A stretch of 11,458 nt of DNA from Geofilum sp964396555. Lineage in GTDB: Bacteria > Bacteroidota > Bacteroidia > Bacteroidales > Marinilabiliaceae. The position numbers and the translations under genes were made by a program. The notes beneath the pieces are model-generated. The model made no database searches. It was not told the origin of the DNA and saw nothing but the letters and a program-made list of their open reading frames with translations. The stretch spans positions 1-11,458 of the forward strand of contig CAYNFX010000060.1 of the NCBI GenBank assembly GCA_964396555.1, given 5' to 3'. Shown here in pieces: positions 1 through 7,370 of the stretch (within the stretch, counting starts at the first letter, position 1; every line of letters starts with the position of its first letter).

Positions 1-105
1 TATGTTTTAGTGTAGGGAAGGTAGGAAAAAGGTATATTATTATCAAGGGGAATGCTATATCTTTCCTAAATTTACCCTTGTACTAATGCGAGCAATTCAC
101 ATTTT

Positions 106-678
106 ATGAGATACCTTTTAACAGCCTTTTTAATTGGACTTTCTGCAACTGTCTTTGGCCGTACAGACTTTGTTCCCTATTCGGAATATTCAGTCAGGGG
201 TAATGCCGGTTTTATGAAGACCTTTGTAACCGGACTTCCAGGTGATTACTCATTTGCAGGAAGTACCTTTGGGGGTCGTTTTGTTTATTTTGGAGAGAAA
301 TACTGTGCTGCAATGATTGAAGTTAATTACAGCAGCTTTACCGGTACACAGGCAGAAGTAGATGGTCTTCAGCTGAGTTTCGTTCAGACGCCCTTAATGA
401 CCAGAATCCGGGTCCCCATGAAGAGAACAGCTGTATCTATCAATCTAGGCTCTTATATTCAGTTTCCCTTTTCTTACTCTTCGGAGATAGTAATGGAAAG
501 AAATGCGCTCTTTGGTCTGGCAGGCGGATTAGAATTCTCATTCCCGGTGGGGAAAAAACTGGATCTTGGATTGGAGGGGCGCTATAATTATAATCTGCAC
601 TCCAATAGCACAACTATAGATGACTTATGGTCATCCTGGGCGCAGTTTGGAATAGTACTGAGTTACAGAAGCAAATAA
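106..678 (+). CDS. Small exported outer-membrane beta-barrel-like protein
   Basis: The 190-residue product starts with a basic residue and a hydrophobic stretch (residues 2-18, ending near ATVFG), which looks like a Sec signal peptide with cleavage around residue 18-19. The rest has no hydrophobic helix. It consists of short alternating polar/apolar, aromatic-rich segments separated by turns, for example around residues 55-65, 88-102, 107-118, 136-147 and 151-163, ending in a strand-like segment near GIVLSYRSK. This is the pattern of a small beta-barrel of about eight strands, as in the PorT-like or porin-family proteins common in Bacteroidota. The substrate or role cannot be read from the sequence. 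The gene stands alone on the plus strand, convergent with rprY, and shares a hairpin with it. The ATG at 106 is chosen because it gives the signal peptide directly. The barrel assignment is an inference from composition; a periplasmic beta-rich protein is the alternative. Confidence 0.72.
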   Translation: MRYLLTAFLIGLSATVFGRTDFVPYSEYSVRGNAGFMKTFVTGLPGDYSFAGSTFGGRFVYFGEKYCAAMIEVNYSSFTGTQAEVDGLQLSFVQTPLMTRIRVPMKRTAVSINLGSYIQFPFSYSSEIVMERNALFGLAGGLEFSFPVGKKLDLGLEGRYNYNLHSNSTTIDDLWSSWAQFGIVLSYRSK

Positions 679-688
679 AATAGAAACC

Positions 689-733
689 TTTCTCTAGCCG
701 CTTTTTCATTATAAAATAAAAGCGCTAGAGAAA
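689..733. terminator. Bidirectional hairpin terminator between convergent genes
   Basis: An inverted repeat pairs 689-705 with 718-733. The arms are TTTCTCTAGC(C)GCTTTT and AAAAGCGCTAGAGAAA, giving a 16-bp stem with one bulged C at 699 and a 12-nt AT-rich loop. It lies in the 78-bp gap between the stop of the plus-strand barrel gene (678) and the stop of minus-strand rprY (757), where a shared terminator is expected. The T and A runs are inside the stem rather than in a long tail, so termination efficiency is uncertain. Confidence 0.72.
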
Positions 734-756
734 AGTTGTATAAAATAGGGGTGTAA

Positions 757-1440
757 TTACATTACTAACTTATAACCCTTGCCGTGAACATTGAGGATCT
801 CGACAGACGGATCATCTTTTAGGTGTTTTCTCAGCTTGGTAATGTATACGTCCATACTTCTGGCGTTAAAATAGTTGTCATCCACCCAGATGGTCTTGAG
901 AGCAAAGTTACGCTCTAGAACTTTGTTAGCGTTGTTGCACAAAAGTTTGAGCAGCTCAGATTCCTTAGTGGTGAGTTTAACTATTTGGTCCCCATCAATA
1001 AGTTGTTGCTTGTGGGTATCAAACCTGAATCTTCCAATCTGGAATACATCCTGACCACCCATAGTTCCCTTAGTACGTCGTAAGATGGCTTCAATCCGGA
1101 AAAGTAGTTCTTCCATGCTGAAAGGCTTGGTGAGATAATCATCAGCACCAATCTTAAAACCTTGGAATACATCTTCTTTCATTGATTTAGCCGTTAAGAA
1201 TATGATGGGCACATCGGTATTGACCATTCTGATCTCCTTGGCCAGAGTAAAACCATCCTTTTTTGGCATCATCACGTCGAAGATACAAACATCATACTTC
1301 TTGCTCATGAATGCCTCATACCCGGCTTCACCGTCAGCCATAAGATCAGTATCATACCCTTTGGCAATTAGATACTCCCTGAGTAGCATACCCAGGTTTT
1401 CATCATCCTCGGTCAGGAGAATTTTATATTCTTTTTCCAT
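757..1440 (-). CDS. rprY: OmpR/PhoB-family response regulator, RprY-like
   Basis: This 227-residue protein has the two-domain OmpR layout. The receiver domain (about residues 5-120) has the acidic pair D12/D13, the phospho-acceptor D55 in the segment CIFDVMMP, T83 and K105 (TKPF). A winged-helix DNA-binding domain (about 130-227) contains LTTKESELLKLL, RSMDVYITKLRKHL and the C-terminal hairpin NVHGKGYKL. It should be phosphorylated by the kinase encoded immediately upstream and then bind DNA to control transcription. The gene follows the kinase with a 28-nt overlap (1413-1440), which suggests translational coupling. The kinase-first order and the sequence resemble the rprX-rprY pair named in Bacteroides fragilis. 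The family call is firm; the specific name rests on recognition and gene order. Regulon and signal are not visible here. Confidence 0.9.
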   Translation of the reverse strand: MEKEYKILLTEDDENLGMLLREYLIAKGYDTDLMADGEAGYEAFMSKKYDVCIFDVMMPKKDGFTLAKEIRMVNTDVPIIFLTAKSMKEDVFQGFKIGADDYLTKPFSMEELLFRIEAILRRTKGTMGGQDVFQIGRFRFDTHKQQLIDGDQIVKLTTKESELLKLLCNNANKVLERNFALKTIWVDDNYFNARSMDVYITKLRKHLKDDPSVEILNVHGKGYKLVM

Positions 1441-3011
1441 TCCTTATTGCTTTTAAGGGGTAAAAATATTTCGAATTTGGTTCCAACATTTAATTCACTC
1501 TCAGCTTTGATTTCGGCCCCATGATCTTCAACAATCTTTTTTACATATGCGAGCCCTAGACCAAAGCCTTTAACATTATGCACGTTACCTGTCGGTACGC
1601 GGTAAAACTTCTCAAAGATACGTTTTAAATTTTCTTTTGAAATACCTAAGCCATTATCTTCAACAGTAATTACAATTCCTGTGGGCCTGTTCCAAGTCTT
1701 TACCTGGAATACAGGGGTTCCTCTTTTGTATTTCAGTGCATTGTCAAGTAAGTTAAAAATAACATTTGTAAAATGCACTTCATCTACATGGGCATATGGA
1801 TTCTTTGCCTCTAATTTTTCTACTATGGATCCCTTTTGACTCTCTACCTTTATCCTGAAAGTGTTCACAACACCATGAACCATTTCATTGATGTTGGTCT
1901 TTTTCAGCTTCAAACCGGCTTTTCCTTTATCAAAGATAGCCATTTGCAACACTTTTTCAACCTGGAAGCTTAATCTTTTACTCTCGTCCTGTATTACAGT
2001 CGAGATGTGCTTCAGGCTTGAAGGCGTTTTTGTAACATTCTCGTCTGTAAGCATCTGCGATGCAAGCGAGATTGTTGATATGGGCGTTTTAAACTCATGG
2101 GTCATATTATTGATGAAATCGTTCTTGATGTCATCAAGTCTTTTTTGTTTTACAATGATTGCCATTGTAAGAACAGAAAGAAGGACCATCACCAGAGTAA
2201 AGATTACTGTAGGCAACATCATCCCCATGGATTCCATAATGAAATTAGGTCTCTTTGGGAAATACACAAGAAGGTAGTTTGGCTTGGGGTGCAAGTCTGA
2301 AGGGAAGAGGTATTTCTGATATGTTACAGTTGCCTGCTCCCTGTCATAGCGTACAGTTGCCGTTGCTAGCTCTCCTTTCGAATTGTAAATACCAAATTCA
2401 AAAGGAAGCGCAATGCCTCTTTCGTCAAATGCTTGCAGCAGAGTGACATCGACTGTTTCCCTTGAGATTCTTTCCTGAATTGGAATATCGGTAACAAAAT
2501 ATCCTTTTCGGAGCCTTATTTCCTGTTCAGTTAGTTTTGAACGAAACTTAGACTGAAGGTAGTTAAATGCGTGAGCCAGAGGATCTGCCTTGTCTAGTTG
2601 GCTTGAGCCCATAGGAGTCTTATCCTCATAAGTATAGATCAGCGAATCCTGACGATAGGTGGATACTCTTGCACTTAACTGAGAGCTGCTTATCGAAAAG
2701 TCGAGCGAGATATCATACTGAAGACGTCCGTCATCAGTACCCAACTGCTTTATACCAGAAAAATAGCGGTTCTCGTTTTTGTATTGGGGCGGCAAACTGA
2801 ACTCCTCAATTGCCATTTGAGCAGAAAGGGTTGAAGTCTCGTTTATTTCAAGTCTGTGAATGACCTGATCAAGTGCCTGACGTACTAACTGATCAAAGTG
2901 CTCTTCCTTAATCATTGTTGCATTCCTGATCCACATCATTTGTATGTAAATCAGTCCCAGCAATGTAAGAGTGATCAATATAATTAGAATCTGAATAAAC
3001 CTTCTGCTCAT
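1413..3011 (-). CDS. rprX: Membrane sensor histidine kinase, RprX-like
   Basis: The 532-residue protein is a transmembrane sensor kinase. One membrane helix lies at about residues 6-27. A periplasmic sensor region of about 230 residues follows, then a second helix at about 265-287. The HisKA domain carries phospho-acceptor H305 in MTHEFKTPIS. The HATPase domain shows an N box (NVIFNLLDNALKY, about 416-428), a G1 box (DNGLGI, 452-457), an F box (FEKFYRV) and a G2 box (GFGLGLAYV, 482-490). No HAMP or PAS domain is apparent between the second helix and HisKA. All catalytic motifs are intact. It overlaps the downstream response-regulator gene by 28 nt, so the two form one signalling unit. An 80-nt gap follows rnc upstream, so it may have its own promoter or be read from the acpP-fabF-rnc operon. 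The sensor region matches no ligand-binding fold I recognise. Confidence 0.9.
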   Translation of the reverse strand: MSRRFIQILIILITLTLLGLIYIQMMWIRNATMIKEEHFDQLVRQALDQVIHRLEINETSTLSAQMAIEEFSLPPQYKNENRYFSGIKQLGTDDGRLQYDISLDFSISSSQLSARVSTYRQDSLIYTYEDKTPMGSSQLDKADPLAHAFNYLQSKFRSKLTEQEIRLRKGYFVTDIPIQERISRETVDVTLLQAFDERGIALPFEFGIYNSKGELATATVRYDREQATVTYQKYLFPSDLHPKPNYLLVYFPKRPNFIMESMGMMLPTVIFTLVMVLLSVLTMAIIVKQKRLDDIKNDFINNMTHEFKTPISTISLASQMLTDENVTKTPSSLKHISTVIQDESKRLSFQVEKVLQMAIFDKGKAGLKLKKTNINEMVHGVVNTFRIKVESQKGSIVEKLEAKNPYAHVDEVHFTNVIFNLLDNALKYKRGTPVFQVKTWNRPTGIVITVEDNGLGISKENLKRIFEKFYRVPTGNVHNVKGFGLGLAYVKKIVEDHGAEIKAESELNVGTKFEIFLPLKSNKEWKKNIKFS

Positions 3012-3091
3012 GTCTGCAAAATTAGCCTGTGTAAGTTGATTTCCTGCCTGTTTAACAATAATTAACTACACGTGGCTGTATATCAATGCTT

Positions 3092-3835
3092 TTAGTTAAG
3101 AATCAGGCTTTGTTTTCCGATCACTTTTTCAAGTGCTTCCTCAGCTGCATTCTGCTGTGCTTCTTTCTTTGAACTGCCGCGTCCTAAACCCATAAGGATA
3201 TTGTCAATGTAGGCCTGAGCTATGAAACTGGTTTCTCCTTTTTCAGGGTATTCTTCTGTAACAAAGTGTATGCAGCTCCGGTTCTTTTGACCCCATTCAA
3301 TCAAAGTTGATTTGTGGTTGAGGTTGGTCTCTATCAGGCTATCAAGATCCTGATACTGGTTTATAATTTTGTCTATTATGAATTTCCTGGCAGCAAAGTA
3401 TCCTCTGTCTATAAAAATAGCACCAATAAGTGCCTCAAGAGCATCACCTGGAATGTGAGTGTGAGCCAGATCTGAAAGAGCTTGAGTTCTTATGAACTTG
3501 TCTAGGCCAAGTTCCAAAGCCAACCTATCCATGTTGGTACGATTGACAATGCGGGCACGCATCTTTGTCAGTATCCCTTCGTCCTTATTGGGATACATAA
3601 CAAATAATTCATGGGCAATAACAGCCCCAAGAACCGCATCTCCAAGGTATTCGAGTCGTTCATTATTAATTGGATGCCCCTTCTCATCCTTCATCATAAG
3701 GGACTTATGAAGGAAGGCCAGCAGGTAGTAATCTTTGCGACGGGCCAGTACTCCTGTAGTGTTATACAGTAAATAATAAAACTTCTTACCCTTGCGGGGA
3801 AGAAGTTTTATAAATATCAGAAAGTGTTTTAACAC
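3092..3835 (-). CDS. rnc: Ribonuclease III
   Basis: RNase III cuts double-stranded RNA, including rRNA precursors, in the cytoplasm. Numbered from the GTG at 3835 (247 residues), the signature NERLEYLGDAVL holds catalytic E59 and D66, and GDALEALIGAIFID holds D131 and E134; all four metal-binding residues are present. The C-terminal double-stranded RNA-binding domain runs from about 172 to 240 (NHKSTLIEWGQ to SKKEAQQNAAEEAL). The frame stays open upstream to an ATG at 3889 inside fabF (265 residues), with another ATG at 3871. I prefer the GTG because it lies 4 nt past the fabF stop and because the resulting N-terminus (VLKHFLIFIKLLPRK) lines up without gaps with the Bacteroides RNase III N-terminus as I remember it. 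The start is an inference; the enzyme identity is firm. It is probably the last gene of the acpP-fabF-rnc operon. Confidence 0.93.
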   Translation of the reverse strand: MLKHFLIFIKLLPRKGKKFYYLLYNTTGVLARRKDYYLLAFLHKSLMMKDEKGHPINNERLEYLGDAVLGAVIAHELFVMYPNKDEGILTKMRARIVNRTNMDRLALELGLDKFIRTQALSDLAHTHIPGDALEALIGAIFIDRGYFAARKFIIDKIINQYQDLDSLIETNLNHKSTLIEWGQKNRSCIHFVTEEYPEKGETSFIAQAYIDNILMGLGRGSSKKEAQQNAAEEALEKVIGKQSLILN

Positions 3836-3839
3836 AATA

Positions 3840-5090
3840 CTATTCAAGTGATTTAAAAGCCACACAAGCATTGTGACCACCAAATCCAAAAGTATTTGAC
3901 ATAGCCACCCTCACCTTACGTTCCTGAGCTTTGTTCAAAGTGTAGTTCAATTTTGGATCAAGCTCGGGATCGAGATTAATGTTGTTGATTGTGGGAGGAA
4001 CTATTCCATTTTTGATTGCAAGTATTGAGGCAATAGCTTCAATAGCTCCAGTACCGCCAAGCAGGTGACCTGTCATTGACTTAGTGGAGCTGATATTAAG
4101 CTTGTAGGCATGTTCTCCAAATATCTCCTTTATGGCTTTAATTTCGGCAATATCGCCAAGGGGAGTACTTGTTCCATGTACATTGATGTAATCTACTTCT
4201 GCGGGATCAATATTGCCGTCTTTCAGAGTTGCTTCCATCACTTTCTTTGCTCCCAGTCCTTCCGGGTGAGGAGCAGTTAGGTGGTGTGCATCTGCAGTCA
4301 TTCCGCAACCAACAATTTCACAATAGATGTGTGCACCTCTGCTAACTGCATACTCATATTCTTCCAGAATTAGCGCGCCGCCACCTTCTCCGATTACAAA
4401 ACCGTCTCTGTCCTTGTCGAATGGACGTGAAGCTGTAGTCGGATCATCATTTCTGGTAGATAGAGCCTGTAATGCATTGAATCCACCAACACCAGCTTCA
4501 TTGATAGCAGCTTCTGAACCACCTGTGATAAAGATTTTAGCTTTACCAAGGCGGATTAGATTTAGAGCATCACCTATGGCGTGTGTGGAAGATGCACATG
4601 CGGATACAGTACCGTAGTTAGGACCTCTAAAACCATACTTCATTGAAATGTGGCCAGAGGCAATGTCAGAGATCATTTTAGGTATGAAGAAGGGATTAAA
4701 TCGGGGTACGCCGTTGCCTTGAACATAAGCCTTCACTTCATCCATGAAGGTTATAATTCCACCAATACCGGCACCCCAAATAACTCCTGCTTCATCTAGA
4801 TCAATATTTTCGAGGTTCAGGCCGGAATCCTGAAATGCTTGCTCAGCTGCTGCAATAGCATACTGAGCAAACAAGTCTGTCTTCCTCACCTCTTTACGGT
4901 CAAGGTATTCTTCAGCATTGAAGTCCTTTACCTCGCAGGCAAATTTAGTTTTGAAATTGGTGGCGTCAAAACGAGTAATGGGTCCGGCAGCACTCTTACC
5001 TTTAACCAGGCCGTCCCAGTACGATTCAACTGTGTTGCCTAGTGGGGTAATGGCACCAAGTCCCGTTACAACTACTCTTTTTAACTCCAT
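3840..5090 (-). CDS. fabF: Beta-ketoacyl-ACP synthase II
   Basis: FabF condenses malonyl-ACP with acyl-ACP, the elongation step of type II fatty-acid synthesis in the cytoplasm. The 416-residue length is normal for the family. The thiolase-fold catalytic triad is complete: C165 in the nucleophile elbow VSACASSTHAIG, H305 in NVHGTSTPLGD, and H342 in STKSMTGHLLGGTGA. The glycine-rich loop GFGGHN near residue 402 is also present. The N-terminus begins with KRVVVTGLGAITPLG, typical of FabF, which supports the ATG at 5090. The triad and overall match favour FabF over FabB. It lies 27 nt downstream of acpP, its carrier-protein partner, and its stop codon sits just before the probable rnc start, so the three genes are likely transcribed together. 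Confidence 0.96.
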   Translation of the reverse strand: MELKRVVVTGLGAITPLGNTVESYWDGLVKGKSAAGPITRFDATNFKTKFACEVKDFNAEEYLDRKEVRKTDLFAQYAIAAAEQAFQDSGLNLENIDLDEAGVIWGAGIGGIITFMDEVKAYVQGNGVPRFNPFFIPKMISDIASGHISMKYGFRGPNYGTVSACASSTHAIGDALNLIRLGKAKIFITGGSEAAINEAGVGGFNALQALSTRNDDPTTASRPFDKDRDGFVIGEGGGALILEEYEYAVSRGAHIYCEIVGCGMTADAHHLTAPHPEGLGAKKVMEATLKDGNIDPAEVDYINVHGTSTPLGDIAEIKAIKEIFGEHAYKLNISSTKSMTGHLLGGTGAIEAIASILAIKNGIVPPTINNINLDPELDPKLNYTLNKAQERKVRVAMSNTFGFGGHNACVAFKSLE

Positions 5091-5117
5091 AATTTAGGTT
5101 TCAGTAATACAATAGTC

Positions 5118-5354
5118 TTACTTGGCGTTTTCTTCGATGTATCCAATGGCATCACCTACAGTGCCGATGTTTTCAGCTTGATCATCAGGAATCGCGATAT
5201 TAAATTCTTTCTCGAACTCCATAATCAATTCAACAGTGTCAAGAGAGTCAGCACCCAAGTCGTTGGTGAAGCTAGCCTCCGGAGTAACTTCTGATTCGTC
5301 AACTCCCAACTTGTCCACAATAATTGCTTTAACTCTTGATGCAATGTCTGACAT
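5118..5354 (-). CDS. acpP: Acyl carrier protein
   Basis: This 78-residue acidic protein carries acyl chains in fatty-acid synthesis as a thioester on a 4'-phosphopantetheine arm. The arm attaches to S37 in the motif GADSLDTVEL, and the surrounding helix II is the surface recognised by the synthases. Length, charge (many Asp and Glu, few basic residues) and the four-helix pattern are typical of the family. It is the first gene of the acpP-fabF-rnc cluster and is divergent from purN across about 170 bp of AT-rich DNA. The short, A-rich stretch before its ATG has no clear Shine-Dalgarno sequence, as is usual in Bacteroidota. Confidence 0.97.
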   Translation of the reverse strand: MSDIASRVKAIIVDKLGVDESEVTPEASFTNDLGADSLDTVELIMEFEKEFNIAIPDDQAENIGTVGDAIGYIEENAK

Positions 5355-5406
5355 AGCTTTAGTTTTTTAGTTAATAAATCAATTTTAGTTTCAAAAAATA
5401 ATGGTG

Positions 5407-5438
5407 CAAATAAATAGATTTGCCCAAAATAAATCAAA
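5407..5438 (-). promoter_or_regulatory. Candidate Bacteroides-type promoter for acpP
   Basis: Read on the minus strand, TTTG (5438-5435) is followed after 20 nt by TTTATTTG (5414-5407). The Bacteroides primary-sigma promoter is TTTG/TTG, then 19-21 nt, then TAnnTTTG; here one position of the downstream box differs (T for A). Transcription would start near 5400 and give a leader of about 45 nt before acpP. The DNA is very AT-rich, so a chance match is possible. Confidence 0.42.
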
Positions 5439-5526
5439 TAATCCTTCAACGAAATTCATCAAGCGTGCTTTTTTTTATATTTTTAGCTTTTGAAAGTTGC
5501 TTTTTTAGCGCTATAATATACAGATA

Positions 5527-6090
5527 ATGAGGAATGTGTTGATCTTGGCTTCAGGCTCTGGAACAAATGCCGAAAATGTAATCCGTTTTTTCGAAAATTC
5601 GAAAACTGCAAGAATTTCGTGGCTTTTATCAAATAACCCCCAAGCTTTGGCTCTTCAGAAAGCCCAAAATCTTGGGGTTAATACCATGATTTTTACAAAG
5701 GAAGACTTCTATGTAAATGGCAAAGTTCTGAATTTTTTGAAGGAAGTGCAACCTGATTTGATAATACTTGCAGGCTTTCTTTGGCTGATACCGGAAGATG
5801 TTGTAAAAGCATTTCCTGGGTGTATTATAAATATACATCCCGCCTTATTGCCTAATTATGGCGGGAAGGGTATGTATGGGGGCAGGGTTCATAAAGCTGT
5901 AATAGACAATAAGGAAAAGCAATCAGGCATCACTATCCACTTTGTGAATGAGAAGTATGATGATGGTGATATTATATTTCAGGCTTACTGTGATGTTAGT
6001 CCTGACGATACCCCTGAGAGCCTGGCATTGAAGATTCATGATCTAGAGTATGAACACTTCCCGAAAGTGATCCGACGATTACTTGAATAG
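5527..6090 (+). CDS. purN: Phosphoribosylglycinamide formyltransferase
   Basis: PurN transfers a formyl group from 10-formyltetrahydrofolate to GAR, the third step of purine nucleotide synthesis. The 187-residue protein begins with the phosphate-binding segment LASGSGTNAENV. The catalytic residues are present: N102 and H104 in INIHPALLPNYGGKG and D145 in NEKYDDGDIIFQ. The C-terminus (TPESLALKIHDLEYEHFPKVI) matches the family's usual end, so the reading frame is complete. It is divergent from acpP. Its final 95 bp are antisense to the end of the M23 peptidase gene, and I see no terminator hairpin between the two. No purine riboswitch or operator is apparent in the upstream 170 bp. Confidence 0.95.
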   Translation: MRNVLILASGSGTNAENVIRFFENSKTARISWLLSNNPQALALQKAQNLGVNTMIFTKEDFYVNGKVLNFLKEVQPDLIILAGFLWLIPEDVVKAFPGCIINIHPALLPNYGGKGMYGGRVHKAVIDNKEKQSGITIHFVNEKYDDGDIIFQAYCDVSPDDTPESLALKIHDLEYEHFPKVIRRLLE

Positions 6091-7366
6091 TATCCTGCTC
6101 TCCTTTTGCAAGTCTGGTCCTCTGCTCGTCAAGCCTGTGTTTGAATTTGCCAATGTAATCCAGATATTGTGGCATACTTTCTTCAGGTATTGGTTCTACC
6201 GGAGGTGCCTCAACCTTGAGAGGGTCGATAGGGGAGTCGTTTCTGTACATACGGAAGTCCAGGTGTGGTCCTGTGGAAAGTCCTGTGCTGCCTACATAAC
6301 CAATAAGTTGTCCCTGACCTACACGATCACCTTTTGAAAGTCCTTTTGCAAAGCCTTGTAAGTGCATATACACAGAGGTGTATACACTGTTGTGGCGGAT
6401 TTTGAGATAGTTGCCTCCGCCTTTAGGATCCCAGCCCTTATGGATAACTGTTCCATCACCAATTGCATAAACCGGAGTACCGGATGGAGCTGCATAGTCA
6501 ACCCCGTGGTGAGGTCTGCTTATCTTCAGAATGGGATGAAAACGGCTGTTGCTGAAACGTGAGCTAATACGTGAGAATTTTAGAGGCGCCTTTAAGAATG
6601 CTTTTCGAAGACTCTTTCCCTCTTCATCAAAGAATCCGTTTGTAACGCTGTCTTTCTGGTATTTAAACGCATAATAATCACGTCCTTTATGATTGAAAAT
6701 TGCTGCGTGGACTGATGATACGCCTATTGAAATGCTGTCGACATAATGTTCGTCATATATTGCTACAAAGTTGTCACCCTTCTCGATACCAAAGAAATCA
6801 ACTGTCCATGCAAAGATTTCTGACAGTTCAAATGCAAGCATGGGGCTCAGGTTGTTGTCCTTGACTGTATTCCACAATGAAGAAGTAATGACACCTGTAC
6901 TAACCTTTCTAAGGGTTTCAACAGGCTTAGTGTCACGATATACATGAAGGGTATCCGTAAGCTGCATCACGAGGTAGTCAGTATTATCAATTTCATAAAC
7001 GAACCAAATAGGGGTCATTAGTGAGTCCCTGCTGAAAAAGACAGAATAGTTATTCCCAGTTCGGATCTTTCTGACGTCGAAAATGTCCTTGCTTTTTTCA
7101 GCCAAACGGTTGATAATCTGGTTGTCTATCTTTATTTCATACAGGATAGCAGCAAGATTCTGGTTGCGGCTTACTTTATAATTTTCAATGCTGAATGAAT
7201 CTTTTGGTAGTCCGTATAGAAGCTGTGGTGGAGGTGGAGGTGCCGGTTCCTCAGTAATTATTAGATCCTGTTCAACGTCATTTTTTACACGCCATTGATA
7301 TACATATACGATAACTGCAATGAAAGCCAGAACAAGTATCGAAATAATAATATGCAGTTTCTTCAT
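5996..7366 (-). CDS. MepM-like M23 family peptidoglycan metallopeptidase
   Basis: The 456-residue protein has an N-terminal membrane anchor (about residues 5-23), a proline run (43-47) and a middle region (about 55-160) resembling the LysM/OapA-like part of MepM-type endopeptidases. The C-terminal M23 (LytM) domain spans about 265-385. Domain landmarks are H286 and D290 (HHGVD, the HxxxD zinc motif), H335 (YMHL) and H368 in GPHLDFRMY. The usual HxH motif reads HLD, so D370 stands where the third zinc ligand His is normal. The likely role is cutting peptidoglycan cross-links in the periplasm, though the Asp leaves catalytic activity to be shown. The gene starts 4 nt after the yitT-like stop, so it is probably third in the leuS operon. 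Roughly the last 30 residues are encoded antisense to purN and look like a tail beyond the domain. Confidence 0.87.
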   Translation of the reverse strand: MKKLHIIISILVLAFIAVIVYVYQWRVKNDVEQDLIITEEPAPPPPPQLLYGLPKDSFSIENYKVSRNQNLAAILYEIKIDNQIINRLAEKSKDIFDVRKIRTGNNYSVFFSRDSLMTPIWFVYEIDNTDYLVMQLTDTLHVYRDTKPVETLRKVSTGVITSSLWNTVKDNNLSPMLAFELSEIFAWTVDFFGIEKGDNFVAIYDEHYVDSISIGVSSVHAAIFNHKGRDYYAFKYQKDSVTNGFFDEEGKSLRKAFLKAPLKFSRISSRFSNSRFHPILKISRPHHGVDYAAPSGTPVYAIGDGTVIHKGWDPKGGGNYLKIRHNSVYTSVYMHLQGFAKGLSKGDRVGQGQLIGYVGSTGLSTGPHLDFRMYRNDSPIDPLKVEAPPVEPIPEESMPQYLDYIGKFKHRLDEQRTRLAKGEQDTIQVIVGSLSGSVHTLDHESSMPGSQGYRQD

Positions 7367-7370
7367 AGTA

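Noticed and set aside
73..80. TACCCTTG as a downstream promoter box for the barrel gene
   Set aside because: It matches the TAnnTTTG box except at one position, but there is no TTG at the required 19-21 nt upstream, so it is not listed as a promoter.
86..109. Seven-codon frame (ATG at 86) whose TGA overlaps the ATG of the barrel gene (ATGA)
   Set aside because: It could be a coupled leader peptide, but it is so short that chance explains it; there is no ribosome-binding signal and no attenuator-like structure nearby.
3017..3024. Perfect TAnnTTTG match (TAATTTTG, minus strand) upstream of the rprX-like gene
   Set aside because: Transcription from it would begin about at the start codon itself, and there is no upstream TTG at proper spacing. 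It is probably chance in AT-rich DNA.
3062..3099. Inverted repeat TTAACTA/TAGTTAA around the rnc stop codon
   Set aside because: Only 7 AT-rich base pairs with a 24-nt loop and no T tract; too weak to call a terminator.
5461..5478. Palindrome AAGCGTGCTT followed by a T run between acpP and purN, resembling a terminator
   Set aside because: The stem is 4 bp with a 2-nt loop, which cannot form a stable hairpin, and the position upstream of purN makes no sense for a terminator.
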